NCBI GenBank assembly: GCA_004352715.1
Contig: SCFE01000093.1
Location: forward strand, 1,095,268 to 1,159,267
Length of the DNA: 64,000 bases
Direction of reading: 5' to 3'
DNA from: Hofstenia miamia
Lineage: Eukaryota; Xenacoelomorpha; Acoela
Below the pieces are notes generated by a model. That model was given only the letters and a program-made list of their open reading frames with translations, had not been told where the DNA came from and ran no database searches. Of this stretch, positions 36,264-48,399 are shown in pieces (position 1 is the first letter of the stretch; each line of letters opens with the position of its first letter). The position numbers were made by a program, and so were the translations under genes.

Positions 36264-37064
36264 ATGGGCAGACGTGGACAACGGGACGGATCCACATCGG
36301 GCGACAACTGCGGAGTCTGCAACCAGCATGACACTGGCGATCGATGGATTCTGTGTGACCAGTGCGAAAATTGGTTCCATGGCAAGTGCATCAACCTCCC
36401 CGATGATGTACTACAAGCGGTGAGCAAACTCGTAAAACTAAAGAATTTTCTTGTTGTCTGCGACATCTGCCTAGGAAACGTGAAACAGAACTTAAAGCCT
36501 CCTGCGAAGATGTTGAAGGATGATATACAAGAAATAATTGTTGAAACCGTAAAGAAATCACTCGAAGATTATGTGGTAAAGAAAGATCCGGTTCAAGTCC
36601 CTCAACCACATCTAATCCAAAAGAAGACAGAAAAGGCGGCGAATCCGCTAGCTCTACGTATTCGCGGAATACCTGAAGCAGATACAAAGGACAATGTCAT
36701 CTGGAACGACCATAAAAATTTGGAATTGCTCCTGGACCATATTGGTGTTGACTGTAAGATTACTGATATTTGGCGTATTGGAAAGTATGACAAGGATAAA
36801 ACGCGGACACTTCTCGTCTCTGTTGATACTGCGTGGAATAAAAGGAGAATTTTATCATCGTTGTCAAAGTTGAAAGATTTTACAGAGTTGCCTAATGTTT
36901 ATATCTCACCCGATTTGTCATCCGCAGATCGGCTGCTTGAACAGAATGTATTGAAAAAGAGAAAGCAAATGATCGAAGATGGCGTTCCTCGGACAAATTT
37001 ACGCATCAAAAACCTCAAACTGTTGGTTAAAAGTGTTGATGGCACATGGGCAGAGTCTGCATGA
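36264..37064 (+). CDS. LINE ORF1 protein with PHD finger
   Basis: The frame encodes 266 aa. Residues 16-69 form a complete C4HC3 PHD finger: Cys 16, 19, 31, 34, His 39, Cys 42, 66, 69. Residues about 90-115 are charged and helix-prone (DDIQEIIVETVKKSLEDYVV), as expected for a multimerising coiled coil. Residues about 128-266 contain ALRIRGIPEADTKDN and TRTLLVSV, an RRM-like RNA-binding fold found in ORF1 of L1/CR1-type elements, followed by a helical C-terminal part. By analogy it is the nucleic-acid chaperone of the retrotransposon RNP. The stop is TGA immediately followed by CTA, and ORF2 continues in the same frame. No lesion is visible. Confidence 0.85.
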   Translation: MGRRGQRDGSTSGDNCGVCNQHDTGDRWILCDQCENWFHGKCINLPDDVLQAVSKLVKLKNFLVVCDICLGNVKQNLKPPAKMLKDDIQEIIVETVKKSLEDYVVKKDPVQVPQPHLIQKKTEKAANPLALRIRGIPEADTKDNVIWNDHKNLELLLDHIGVDCKITDIWRIGKYDKDKTRTLLVSVDTAWNKRRILSSLSKLKDFTELPNVYISPDLSSADRLLEQNVLKKRKQMIEDGVPRTNLRIKNLKLLVKSVDGTWAESA

Positions 37065-39613
37065 CTATCTCAGAAGATACCTGCGACGTTACTCCTTAAT
37101 GCCAGATCGATCAAAAAAGTGAATGCCAGTACTCTTCTCCAAGCTGACCTGATTACTTATAATATAGAAGTGTGCTGTATATGCGAAAGCTGGTTAACAT
37201 CAGATATATGCAATGAATTTGTTCATATCACCAATTATACTCTCATCAGAAGTGATAGAAGTGTTTCAAGTTCCGAAAAACGTACTGGGGGAGGTGTCTG
37301 TGCTTACATTCGGAACACCGCGACTGTGCTTATTCTCGACCAGTATTAGAAATACTGTGGTTTTCAGTTTCCAGTTACACGCATCCCGTTATTTTTGGTC
37401 TTCTGTATTATCCCCCTGCAGTTAACTAAAAGGATAGCTATATCGAACACTTGGTACATGTCATGGATAGGATTGCTGTAGAATTTACTAATGCAACTAT
37501 TATCGTTTGTGGCGACTTCAACGATCTTGACCCAGAGGAGATAGTCAATTCAACTACGCTTTCTATCTTGGCCACCGGGCCTACGCGCGGAGATAAAACA
37601 ATCGATTTTGTTCTCACAAACCATCCGTTACTCTTTAAGCAGCCTGAGATTATTGATGCGTCATTACCTACCGATCACAGAGGCATACTGTGTCGACCAG
37701 TCGAGCAAGAAAAGGCCATTCGTACGTACGCTTATTTTAGAGACCAGAACAAAGCCAACATGCAGTACTTCAACTATCTGATGGATACCGCCGATTTAGA
37801 TCACATTTTCGATATTGGGGATCCTGATCTTGCAACAGACGAGTTGCTGAAGTTTATTCGCTGGACACTTGACATTGCCTGTCCTATGAAAAGAGTGAGA
37901 ATGAGTTCCAAGGACCCAGAGTATATCAGCCCTCTTGTTAAGTATCTTATCAAGAAAAAGGCGAAGGCTTCAATCAGGCACAATACCAGGAAGATCAATG
38001 CTTTAAATGAACGGATTCGGAGCATTATTCTTGAAAATATACGTGCTTCAAAAAATAAACGAGGATCGAGTGCCTGGTGGCGTCAGGTTGACAACCACCT
38101 TGGCAATGAGCAGATCATTGATTTCAGCTGCGAGGAGATAAATGCTTTCTTTGCCAGTATTTCGACGATTTCTAACTATTGTCCTCCTGTGAAAGTTAAT
38201 GTGGATGGCTCAAGTCTTCCTCAACTGACTGTTAATCAAGTTTATCAGGGTCTTTTGAACATTAAAAAAACCGCTGCTGGTTACGAAGAAATACCTCATT
38301 GGGTGTATCGTCAAAATGCACACAACCTTGCGTTGCCTCTACTGCACATTTTCAATAGGTGCATAGAGATAGGACTCTATCCAAGTGTGTTTAAAATCGC
38401 TAAAATTACTGCTCTTCCTAAGGTTAGGAATGTTAAATCCTTGGATCAACTACGCCCTATCTCTGTGACTCCAATTTTATCAAGGTGCTTTGAGCGATTA
38501 ATTATGGACCATTTCATCTCCGAAACTTATAATAGTTGGTTGGAAAAGAATCAGTTTGGGTATCGTAAAAAGTCAAGCACGGAGTTCGCTGTCGTTAAGT
38601 TACTGCACAACATTGAGGAGTTTGACCGACAGCACTTTGACGCCGCGCGTTTGTTTTCGCTCGATTTGAGTAAAGCATTCGATTGTGTGCCACATGACCT
38701 GATTATTCGCCAGCTGAAAGACATGTGTCCTAAAATAAATCCGTACATTATTAACCTTGTGATATCCTTTTTGGCAGACCGTGTGCAATACGTTCATTAC
38801 AGAGGAGAGAATTCATCGATCAAAAGAACGAACTGTGGCGTTCCTCAGGGGACAGTAAAAGGCCCTATTCTTTTTAACATTGCTTATTCGGACCTCAAAA
38901 AGTCTAGACCTCATTCGAATATAACGAAGTTTGCCGATGATATCAATCCATGTGTGGGCGTTTCCTTGAGTGTCGACACCTCTGCTGAAGTAGTTGATGA
39001 CATTCTTACATGGTGTTCGATTAATCATTTTAGGGTCAATAACGAGAAATCTAAGGAGCTTCGTATTTTGTTTTCTAACCGAGCCCATTGCTTCCAGAAT
39101 GTTCACGGTATCCCCAGCGTCGAAGAGATAACTATTCTTGGGATTACGTTCTCTGCAAGATTATCTTTCGAGAAACATATCCAGAAGAGTGTTAAAAGGG
39201 CTTCTTCCAATGTCTACTTACTGGGGAAATTACAGTCAATGGGGTATTCCAAAGCTGAGTTGCAGCTATTGTATAAAACTCTCGTTCTGCCTATTATAAC
39301 TTATGGATGCCTTGCATGGGGAGGTGCTCCCAAAAAGATCCTACAAAAAATTGACGCGGTACAAAAGCGTGCGGTGAAAATTGGAGCAATTGAGGAATTT
39401 GAGCCTATACTGGACATTATTGACCGCACAGAAGCCAAAGTCTACGCAGAAATTGAAGCTAATCCAAATCACATCTTGAAAGACATCATTCCGGAGAGAA
39501 GCGCATATGCATCTACTACACTCAGACCTCGCAAACCATGCTGCGAGTCGAAAAAGCAGATTTTCCGACGTATATTCCCACAAAGATACCTGCTGAAGGG
39601 GACGACATCTTAA
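37065..39613 (+). pseudogene. LINE ORF2, endonuclease-reverse transcriptase, two lesions
   Basis: Directly after the ORF1 stop and in the same frame, LLLNARSIKKVNA ... CICESWL and GGGVCAYIRN mark the start of an AP-type endonuclease. A stop at 37347-37349 with a frameshift, and a TAA near 37425, interrupt it. From 37451 a 720-codon frame is open to 39613. It holds the rest of the endonuclease (IIVCGDFNDLD; PTDHRGI) and the full reverse transcriptase, with motif A FSLDLSKAFDCVPH (about residue 402), CGVPQGTVKGPILF, and the catalytic FADD (about 493-496). A LGITFSARLSFEKHI thumb block follows. The enzyme would perform target-primed reverse transcription. No Cys-rich RNA-binding tail is evident. 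Intact RT with a broken endonuclease suggests recent inactivation, or an assembly indel. Confidence 0.85.
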
Positions 39614-39699
39614 TCACCATTCCCTCTTGTTGAATATAATATATTGGATGTACTTTCTGATATAATATACTTTCTTCTTCTTCTTCTTCTTCTTCTAAT

Positions 39700-42600
39700 C
39701 AAATTTATGAAGCCGACATATACTATGGCATATTCAGGCAACAAAAACAACAAAAGGACTTAAATTCCTCTTTTACAAGGCGGCAATCCACAGCCCTGAT
39801 GAAATATGAGTGATACGTTTTCGATATATTATATCTTCCAACGCTGAAGTAAGTCAATTAAACTGCAATAACAGAGCAGAATGCAAACGAAATTATCAAA
39901 TTAAAAGAAAATGAAATACATATTTAATAACTTACATATTTTTGTGTATTTGGTTCGGCGGATGTGCAGATTAGGGAGTTGGGAAAGTTTGGGAATTCGA
40001 AATTTAAAATTGTTTAATATTATATCGATTAAAACAATATGTGAACTTTAATCGATATATTATTTTTAATTCCTAATACATATATTATAAAAAAATTAAT
40101 GCTTTCAGTTTCCGAAATTTCAAATCTCTCCAAAATTTCTAATCTACACATTGGCCACATTGTTTGCTTTGTATGTATTCATTTTTATAAATGTACTGTG
40201 CGCTGGGTTTCTAAATAATAAATTATTGATTATTAATTGCATACAATTTAAACTCGAATTTAAGTGTTTTATCCTCATGCTTAGATTGCTCTACTTTATA
40301 TACTTTCACTAAAGCACAAAATTTCATAATACAACAGCTCATTGAATAATAAGCCCCCAAACTCCATTCATGAAGCTAAAATTGACCAGGATATAAGTTA
40401 GAATAACATTCTAAGATTCGGCAAGCTGAAAAATCACGTTGAAAACATTGTATTGTAAAGTAAGACAAAACAATTACTGGTATCAATATTTCCAGACATC
40501 CAAATCAATTATCCGAAAATGATATATTTGCAAATTGTTAAAGAATGTAAAGTACAGAAAAGAAACTAAAATGCAGTTACACTAATTAATATGCCCTATA
40601 ATAAAACATTTATGTATTAATAATCACAACAAATAATCCATTAAACACAAATATCTGCGTTTTATTATAAAAGAATTCAAATTTTTTCATACCACACACT
40701 GGCTTATTTTATTATAGACCAGTTCGCCCTACCAAATAATGCAAATCATTCATGGCAAATCGTTCTTTCATGCAATTCATTTGCTTTATCAAATACTTTA
40801 GTTTGAATTGTGATTTCAGTGATGATAAATGATGTTTCTATTTTCTATAGATGCATTTCAAGAAGGAAAAGTTATTTCAATTGGCTTGACTTTGCACTTA
40901 AAATTCCAAAGGCTGAGATATGTTTAATCCTTTTAGTTGCACGCTATCATCATAAGTAAATTCTAAGAAAAGATGAAGTTCTTTGTTGTAAGTAATGATG
41001 AGAACAGGAATCTGTTTCAAATACTTACATATAGCTATTTATTGCATTTTCGATGAATTTCATGTCGACTTAAAATGAAAATAATATTTTTAATTCACCT
41101 TAAAATACTAAGATATTGTAAATGTAAATTTGCTTAAATTTATAAATAATTTAAATATCCTATATTGATATTGTTAAACATATTTAATTTATCTAACCCA
41201 ATTTAATGTTCCTGGAAAATAGACACAAGAAATTTTTATTTCATATTTAGATTTTAGTTAGCGTTAATGGTCATCGTGACCTATGTTCATCAATGATGAT
41301 TTACTTAATACTTTTCAGTTATACATATGTGATCATAAAGTATATAATTTATGTGCAACGAAGCGAATATCCTATTGATAATAATTGTTTCAAAGAAATA
41401 TATCAAAATTATTGTAATTATATTAGAGCTCGATGTAAAAAAAATGAAATAAAATCCACTGTATTAAAGTGAAAATGTGACTGTCCTTAAACTACCATCA
41501 TATACTCTTTCCATAAAACAGAATCTATTCGTAAAAATTTAGTGTTTGCTGTATTTTGTTCTATTTAATTTTATTTGGAATTAGTAAGAAATAATTGTCT
41601 GACACCAATATAGCAGTTAAGAACGCTGCATAATTCAGAATTCGTAATAATAACACGTGCAATGAAGTTGCGATAATTTGTACAAGAAATACGATATCTT
41701 CCTATTAAATGAAATTTCAACTTATTGCATAGAGAAAATTAAGCTTATTGCTATCAACCACCGGATATAAAGCACAATCTAGAAGTATTCAGATTTATTT
41801 CTTTAACCTAAAATGCTATTGATTTGCTACAATAAACTCTAACACCGGAAAAAATCTACTGTGCAATATTGATCGTATTTTACAATTTTTAGCAAATTTT
41901 TTCCCACCGCAGAAATACACTGTGTTGGTAATGTCAAATTTACCTAAATTTTACCGTAGTCTTTCTTAATTTCGAAAAAATGTAAATCATATTTTGGTTT
42001 CTAAGGTTTAATTGAATGACCATCGAATTAGTTACTGATGCGTTATTGTTGACGAGTTTTGGGGAATTCTGAACCATGTTAGACAGAACATATACAATGT
42101 CAATGAAAGTGGGTAAGGAATTGCTTATCAAAAAGTGATTGTCGGCTCATCAGTTTTCAGGATGTCTGAGAGTTTAGAGCTCTACCAAGTGGATTAATAA
42201 CTCCTAAGTAGTTTTTGAGCTCTAAGTCGTTATTTCATTTCTCTACTTTCTATAGTATGGTAAAATAACACAGTATCTTCTATACTCCATGTAGCTTATG
42301 CTCATACCATGTTTTCTGCTTGTAAACCTATTTCAGTTCAAATATACTGATATTCTACTTTGTCATGCCTAAGCTTGGACTCATTCTGTAAGAAATTTTT
42401 CCTCCTTGCTTTAGATGATCTACTGTCTCCACTTACATAGTCTACATTTGCCCTTACCTTCAATCTTTTGTAACACTTCTTCAACCCGTTCGTCCTAATT
42501 TATTCTTACTGTGTTGCAATTATCAAATGCTTCTGTTTTCTCACTTCAGTCCTTCTTTAACAATTTGTTTTTTGCTCTGCTATAGTTTCTAGTGCTCGCC

Positions 42601-43760
42601 TAGTATTCTCAATTCATTCTCCCTATTACTTGAAAGGTTGTCTACCTTTATTCTGATCTAATATGTCTTATGTTCCACAAAGTTTGATGCCCTATTCCTT
42701 CAATCGCAAATGCTCTGTTTCTTAAGCTTTGCATTGTAAAGTATTGTTGCACTGTTGAAATTATTTTCACTAAATATATATCCTGGTTTTAACAGTTTAA
42801 GTTCAATTCAAGTTTTTCTTGACAGTGTACCTATAATAATGATATTCAGTAATTCTAGTGCAATCCTGAAATCGTGAACAGTTGGAAGTTGTGCTAACTT
42901 TTTCATTGATGATAGCATACAATATATATAAATGGATTAGATTTTAGTCGTTTGCACGCATATACTTTTTGGTTGTGTAAAAAGATTATATAAATAATTC
43001 TTCTGTTAAATCAATTTTTTTCACTATAAGGGGAATATATTAGAGGTAATCATAGAATATCACAGACAGGTCTTCCACGCATTCTTGCTCTTCTGAAGCT
43101 AGTGCTTTTGAGTTTTGTGGATATTTTTAGTGGCTCATTAGCCAAACTAAACATGATATTGCAAAAGCAATTTTGCCTACCCCATCACTGCGAGTTTGTC
43201 GAAAATGATTATTTTGAGTGGGCAGGTGTGCTCCTGGCACCAACGAATTATAGAAACAACGAAGTATAGAAGAAAATTCAGTATAAAGACAAACTTCATT
43301 TCAAAACTGGTTATTCAAATTTTGTTGCGTGTTAAGGCACTGCAACCAAAAAGTATATTTCTGAAGCAATAACACTGGGTAACAGTAGTTTTGTTTCTCT
43401 GAATATTTTTATTGTTTCTTAGTCCATTTTTCCTCCTGATTTCAAAAATGTAATTGGAAATAGCATAGCATCAATATTTTAGAAGCTACAATATTGTAGA
43501 ATCGCGGGCTGCATTTGTACTAGTAACTAATTGACTCTGCAGAAGGTTTAACTTAGATAACGACAGCCCCGATTCTGGGGAAAACAAGTAACGAGAAAAT
43601 AACTAATAGAAACAATTGTAGTTCATCCAAGTATTTGATACGATACTTTAGGCATTTCCAAGATGATCAATTAACGTGGCTTCCAGCCGAAGCGGAGTCT
43701 TTAGAAGTAGAAGCAGTTCAGTGCTCGATTAGTGCATGGTGCTGCCCTATTTGTCTCACT
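39700..43760. other. AT-rich region, no supported gene
   Basis: I see no convincing coding exon, RNA gene or element. The stretch 42150-42850 is relatively pyrimidine-rich, with long stop-poor pieces, and may be an old repeat. Confidence 0.45.
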
Positions 43761-44024
43761 TCTTAATTTCTATCTCATTGCAAAAGTAAAAACCTCATTT
43801 TCATTGTTAGTTCTCATCTCACTAAATAATAGTCTGTAATTACCAGACATTCGTGTTCGCCAGCGGCATAGTATCATCACAGTGTAATAAATTATAAGTG
43901 CATGTACGTGTTGAATANTGACGTAATATAAAACTGTACAATGACACTTATTGAAATATATGAGCATCGCAGTATTGATTTGGTTAAAAGGAATACATAA
44001 ATAAGAAAAATAGCTTATTCTTAC

Positions 44025-44450
44025 ATTTGTAGGCAGTTGTGGAACAGGTAGCGTATCGCTATGGGGCACAGGTGCAATAGATGAGGGTATGCTTGGATAT
44101 GGAAGTGATTTTCTTCCCTTAGCTTTTCTGTACTTTGATATGTCAATCATGCAAAAATAGCAATCATCGTGATGGTTTTTTGGCTCTCGCCAAACTCTTG
44201 GAACAGCAAATGGCATTGCTTTTCTTGCACCTCTCAGCCATGCATCTAAATTTGATCGACAACTTCCACATATAACATGAGGTGCCCAAGACTTGTCTTG
44301 ATCACCAATACTTATTCCAAAATACAGTCTATAGGCAATCCAGTACTTCGCACCTTTCACGATTTTGTGAGATACATGCTTTGGTCCAATATAGAAACCA
44401 CACACATAGCAGAACAAATCTGGGGAATTTTTGCAAGTTCTGGTAGCCAT
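44025..44450 (-). mobile_element. Fragment of a multicopy invertebrate repeat protein (MATRTCKNSP family)
   Basis: From ATG 44450 a 142-codon frame begins MATRTCKNSPDLFCYVCG, then DQDKSWAPHVICGSC, then MPFAVPRVWREPKNHHDDCY. It has paired Cys motifs (CYVC, CGSC, CYFC) that look zinc-binding. I recognise this as the N-terminal portion of a family present in many near-identical copies in arthropod and other invertebrate genomes, normally several hundred residues longer. Similarity ends at LPVPQLPTN, where a GTAAGA could be a real donor or simply a truncation point. No convincing continuation is seen downstream. Function is unknown; multicopy behaviour suggests a transposon passenger or domesticated repeat. 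Confidence 0.55.
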
Positions 44451-44699
44451 GATCAAGATATCAAATATTAATCATTCAAACCTGAAATAAAAAAAACAGT
44501 TAGTGACTAATAAATATATGCTAACGGAGCCATCCACATTTCGAAATAACGAAATTTTGATGTATCTCTCAAACGGTCGATGTTATAGAAAAAATAAGCA
44601 TATATTTGGAATCAGCGCTACATTTTACATTGGGAACACTTGCAAAAATGAGAGAAACAAAAAATTGCTGAAAAATTGTTACCCAGTATAATAACTCTT

Positions 44700-45009
44700 T
44701 GCTTCCGATTCAGATTTTCATAGCATGACAGATATCATTTCCTCGCTATTTTTCATTCTTAGAATGAAAAGCACTATAATTTTTTTTATATTTCAATATG
44801 CACAGTTTTTGAAAATAGGGATATAATAGGAATTGGATAGGGTTTCGAGGGGAGTGGAGATGCGACAGCCGTCCTCTTGTTTAGCTAACAAACACAAATA
44901 TTAAAGCAACTTGGTAAATAAATTCTGCATTTCCGTAGCAATAAAAGACGCACTTTATACCACTTATTTAACCTTCTTATGTAAAACTTAATTGAAGAAA
45001 GGACATGAC

Positions 45010-45046
<37 letters not shown>

Positions 45047-45758
45047 CTTATTAAAGCATGTTAACAGTCAGGCCACAATTTGCATAACCGNNNNNNNNNN
45101 NNNNNNNNNNNNNNNNNNNNNNNNNNNNNNNNNNNNNNNNNNNNNNNNNNNNNNNNNNNNNNNNNNNNNNNNNNNNNNNNNNNNNNNNNNNNTCACATTA
45201 GTATGTTACAAATCACCAATATATATGTATATATATATATATATATAGCTTATTAAAGCATGTTAACAGTCAGGCCACAATTTGCATAACCGACTGCAAA
45301 TGACAACCAGTTACATCATTTTAGTATACGTAACTTATTTGATCACAATCAAATACAATTGGGTGTTTCGAAATTTCTACATATTTTTGTTATTTACATG
45401 TAATATCTTGCTATTTATAAGAATTCAAACAAAGGAATGTGCACGTAAGGCAATCAAGGATAAAGTAAAAATTTCTTTTTGACGATATTCACGATGGTGT
45501 GTTAGGTTAAGTTGTACATACATTAAGTAAACTCAAATGCCGACGTATATACCTAGGTATATGGTAATATGTTTGTGAAAACGTTTTTTAGTATAGTTTG
45601 TATAGAGGATGAAATTCTCTTGATATATATTTAATTGGTTTGTGGCAATATATATTTCAGATCATTTCACTTTAAATACATCAAAATGTACATTTCCTTA
45701 GTATTCAACTATAAGTTTTACCTTATGCAATGATAATTGATCTCAGCTTTAACTTTCA
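44700..45758. other. Intergenic with (AT)n and an assembly gap
   Basis: An AT array at about 45014-45044 precedes a 102-nt N run (45091-45192). The 50 bp before the gap (GCTTATTAAAGCATG through GCATAACCG) recurs immediately after it (about 45247-45291). No gene is supported. Confidence 0.6.
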
Positions 45759-45770
45759 GATATTTTATAA

Positions 45771-46265
45771 ATGAATTCCGCCGGGGAATTTGGTCAAGAG
45801 CAGCGAATGCAGGAAGAACAAAAACGGCAACAATACACGGAAATGAAACAGTCGCTTTTGCATGCAGCATTAGATCAGGTTTGATGCGTTCTTGTATTTT
45901 TTAGTTTGTTAAATTTGAGTCCCCAAAGAATAAAGGCATATCCTGGCTTACTGAATGCTAAATCCTTTTGTTGTTATTGGAATTTAATCCGGTTAAATGT
46001 TTTTATAAGTATTGTATAAAGTTTTGATTTTTTAATGTAGGCGGCGCTTGGACGATACAACACCATAATTTTAACTCGTCCGGAATTCGCACAGAAAATC
46101 GAGCCCTTCTTACTACGTGCTGCGCAGACTGGGCAAAAGATAACTGATGAAAGTTTGCGTGGTCTATTAGCTGAGTTTAGTTCAAAAATGCAAGCACAGA
46201 CTTCCACCAAGGTCAACTTTAGACGGAGACGGATAGATTCTGATGACAGTGATGATGATTTGTAG
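45771..46265 (+). CDS. PDCD5: PDCD5, programmed cell death protein 5 family
   Basis: Two exons (45771-45878 and 46041-46265) predict 110 aa, against 125 in human. The first exon ends MKQSLLHAALDQ, matching the family's ILAQVLDQ helix. The second has RPEFAQKIEPFLLRAAQTGQ, then the conserved basic-to-acidic end KVNFRRRRIDSDDSDDD. The protein is a compact nuclear/cytoplasmic helical protein tied to apoptosis and, in eukaryotes generally, to TRiC/CCT-mediated tubulin folding. An in-frame TAA directly precedes the ATG, so the N-terminus is about 15 residues shorter than in vertebrates. An AG 11 nt upstream (CTTTCAG) looks like a splice acceptor. An AATAAA lies at 46292-46297. Confidence 0.9.
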
Positions 46266-46291
46266 TTATGTATTAGATTTTTTCAATTGCT

Positions 46292-46297
46292 AATAAA
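46292..46297 (+). promoter_or_regulatory. Likely polyadenylation signal of PDCD5
   Basis: AATAAA 27 nt after the PDCD5 stop. Confidence 0.6.
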
Positions 46298-46299
46298 TG

Positions 46300-47160
46300 C
46301 TTCGCTTTATATAATATAAATTGCATAAAATTTTATTTTATAAAAAATAAGGTATTTAATCTTCCAATGGTTTTCGTGTTAAATATTTGATTCCTTCGTT
46401 GGGTCAGTTTTACCTAAATAGTTAAATATCGATAGGATTGCGGCATTTCCATTCCATTTAACATTTTTATTAAGGACATTTTCAGTAAATTGCTAACACA
46501 TATTTTAGTCACTGTCTTTTGAAGTTGACTGTTGACATTAAAAAAAAAATATATATATATATATATGTATATATATAATCACATTTTGTTCAGTTAATTT
46601 CTTGAGTTGAATTTCAACTTTACAGATAGTAAATGCAATACTATGTTCACATATATGTTCAATTTCTGTTAAAGCTAAATCAAGTACATTATTGTGACCA
46701 AATTTTTTTTTGGCATTGTAGCACACCAAAAAATAAGTTTATCATGGTTTTATATTTTTTTCTCACGTTTAGTATTCTCAAGTAAATGTTCATGTGTTTT
46801 GGACATATGCGATTCCATGATTGATTGGGCTTTCCCAAATCTGTACAAGAAGTATAGAAAACTCTGTTAAAATACACGTGTCGTTTAATCTGAAGTTATA
46901 CATTACAGTAGTCTTTGTAAGCCGACCAAGTAATTAAGAAAATGTTTGGATAAACCATACAGATGTATGTAATTATTATAGTGAAATTCGATTATTTTTA
47001 CCCTTCTTTGCATCATAGTTTTACAGGTTTTCTTTAACCTCATTATGACTTACTATGAATGATCAATATCGTTTGGTTTGATTGCAGTCAATGTTGTGCA
47101 TAGTAATAGTGTCGTTACATATTTCGTTTAATATATTTTACATTTTACTTACATATTGTG
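46300..47160. other. Intergenic between PDCD5 and VPS25
   Basis: AT-rich, with a short TA array near 46550-46575. No gene recognised. Confidence 0.5.
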
Positions 47161-47172
47161 TAACTATTTAAG

Positions 47173-48360
47173 ATGGGTGTCGATTTTGAATGGCCCTGGC
47201 AATATAGCTTTCCTCCCTTTTTCACCATTCAGCCCAATTTGTCTACACGTGAAAAACAGCTACAATCATGGCAAAATTTAATTTTATCGTATTGTAAACA
47301 TCATCGTATTGTGTCTTTTTCTACGGTTGATGCAGCTACTCATGTTCTTTTTAACAACAAATCCATCCAACGAGGGCTTTCTCCTGATGAGCTAAATGTG
47401 ATCTTGGAACATTTGAAATCCACTGGTCATTTGAGGTTGTTTACATATTGGTTTTCTAATTGAAACATTTAAATGCATTAATATATAACATCAGATTTTA
47501 TTGCCTGTTTGATGTCCTTGGCTATAATTAAATTGCAGTTTTTTATTAGATTATGAGATTCCTCCCTCCAAAACGAAATCATGCTTTGTTAGGGAAGTGA
47601 TCCAAAACAATACTCTAATATTTTGTGAACTAAAACGTAACTACAGGCAAATTATGTTAGAAGGGTTTACGCTATTTTAGAGTATCCTTTTTGAACGGCT
47701 TCCCTTATTTTATCATCATGTTTTTATTAAAAATATTGAATCTTTTGTTTTAGGATTTGTGCATTGCAAGTTAAATTATTTATATTCTATAGATTTTTAA
47801 CCTCTATCTAAAAATTCAAAAATACTACAATTATATCGAAAAACATATAAGTTCCGACAATCTACGAGTTAAATAGAAACAGAAAATGGTTTTCACAAAC
47901 AAAAGTTTGAGTTTAAATACAAAATTATTCATTGTTTTTCTACATATAGATACGCACGTATATGCCTTCTGCGTCTAAATTTTTTAATTTTGTGATTTTG
48001 GCATCTTCAAATACGATTTCGCAATAATGTTCAGATTTTTTATTGATTTAAACACTGTGCCATTAGAGAGATGATTTATTATTTGATAAAACCATTTGTA
48101 GGTGGTTGGACAAGAAGCGCTCTCATTTCAACATTGCTTATCACAGTGCTGCGGAATGGGGTCGAATGGTTTATGCTTGGGCTCAAAAGACCGGGCATAC
48201 AGGAAGTGTCTGTACCATTTACGAACTTGTTGGTGGCGATGACACCACTGAAGAAGAATTCTACGGTGTTGATGAAAAAGTTCTTCTCGAGGGATTACGC
48301 ACGTTAGAAGCTGAAGGCAAAGCTGAGCTTATTGGTGTAGAAGGCGTTAAATTTTTTTAG
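47173..48360 (+). CDS. VPS25: VPS25, ESCRT-II subunit
   Basis: Two exons (47173-47435 and 48102-48360) predict 173 aa (human 176). The N-terminal PPXY-like core FEWPWQYSFPPFFTIQPN, the middle LFNNKSIQRGL, and after the intron WLDKKRSHFNIAYHSAAEWG with IYELVGGDDTTEEEFYG and the terminal GVKFF all follow the family end to end. VPS25 forms two winged-helix domains. Two copies bind VPS22 and VPS36 in ESCRT-II, and the second domain recruits VPS20 of ESCRT-III at endosomes. The intron of 666 nt falls just before WLDK. TTTAAG abuts the ATG. An ATTAAA lies at 48387-48392. Confidence 0.95.
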
Positions 48361-48386
48361 ATTGTGCAGATTTGTTATTTTTTGTA

Positions 48387-48392
48387 ATTAAA
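48387..48392 (+). promoter_or_regulatory. Possible polyadenylation signal of VPS25
   Basis: ATTAAA 26 nt after the stop. Confidence 0.45.
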
Positions 48393-48399
48393 TTTATTT

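Larger units (their letters stand above)
36240..39698 (+). mobile_element. Nearly intact CR1/Jockey-type LINE with PHD-finger ORF1
   Basis: The two-ORF layout is ORF1 36264-37064 and ORF2 37065-39613, with a short 3' UTR and a (TTC)n tail at 39672-39696. It is clearly younger than all other elements in the window. The reverse transcriptase is fully open, and only two lesions are seen, both in the endonuclease region. The 5' boundary is approximate. Confidence 0.88.

Noticed and set aside
42150-42850. Stop-poor pyrimidine-rich stretch considered as a LINE C-terminus
   Set aside because: No motif could be aligned convincingly on either strand.
43770-44024. Continuation of the MATRTCKNSP frame past 44025
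   Set aside because: Composition becomes AT-rich intron-like, crosses an N, and similarity to the family ends.
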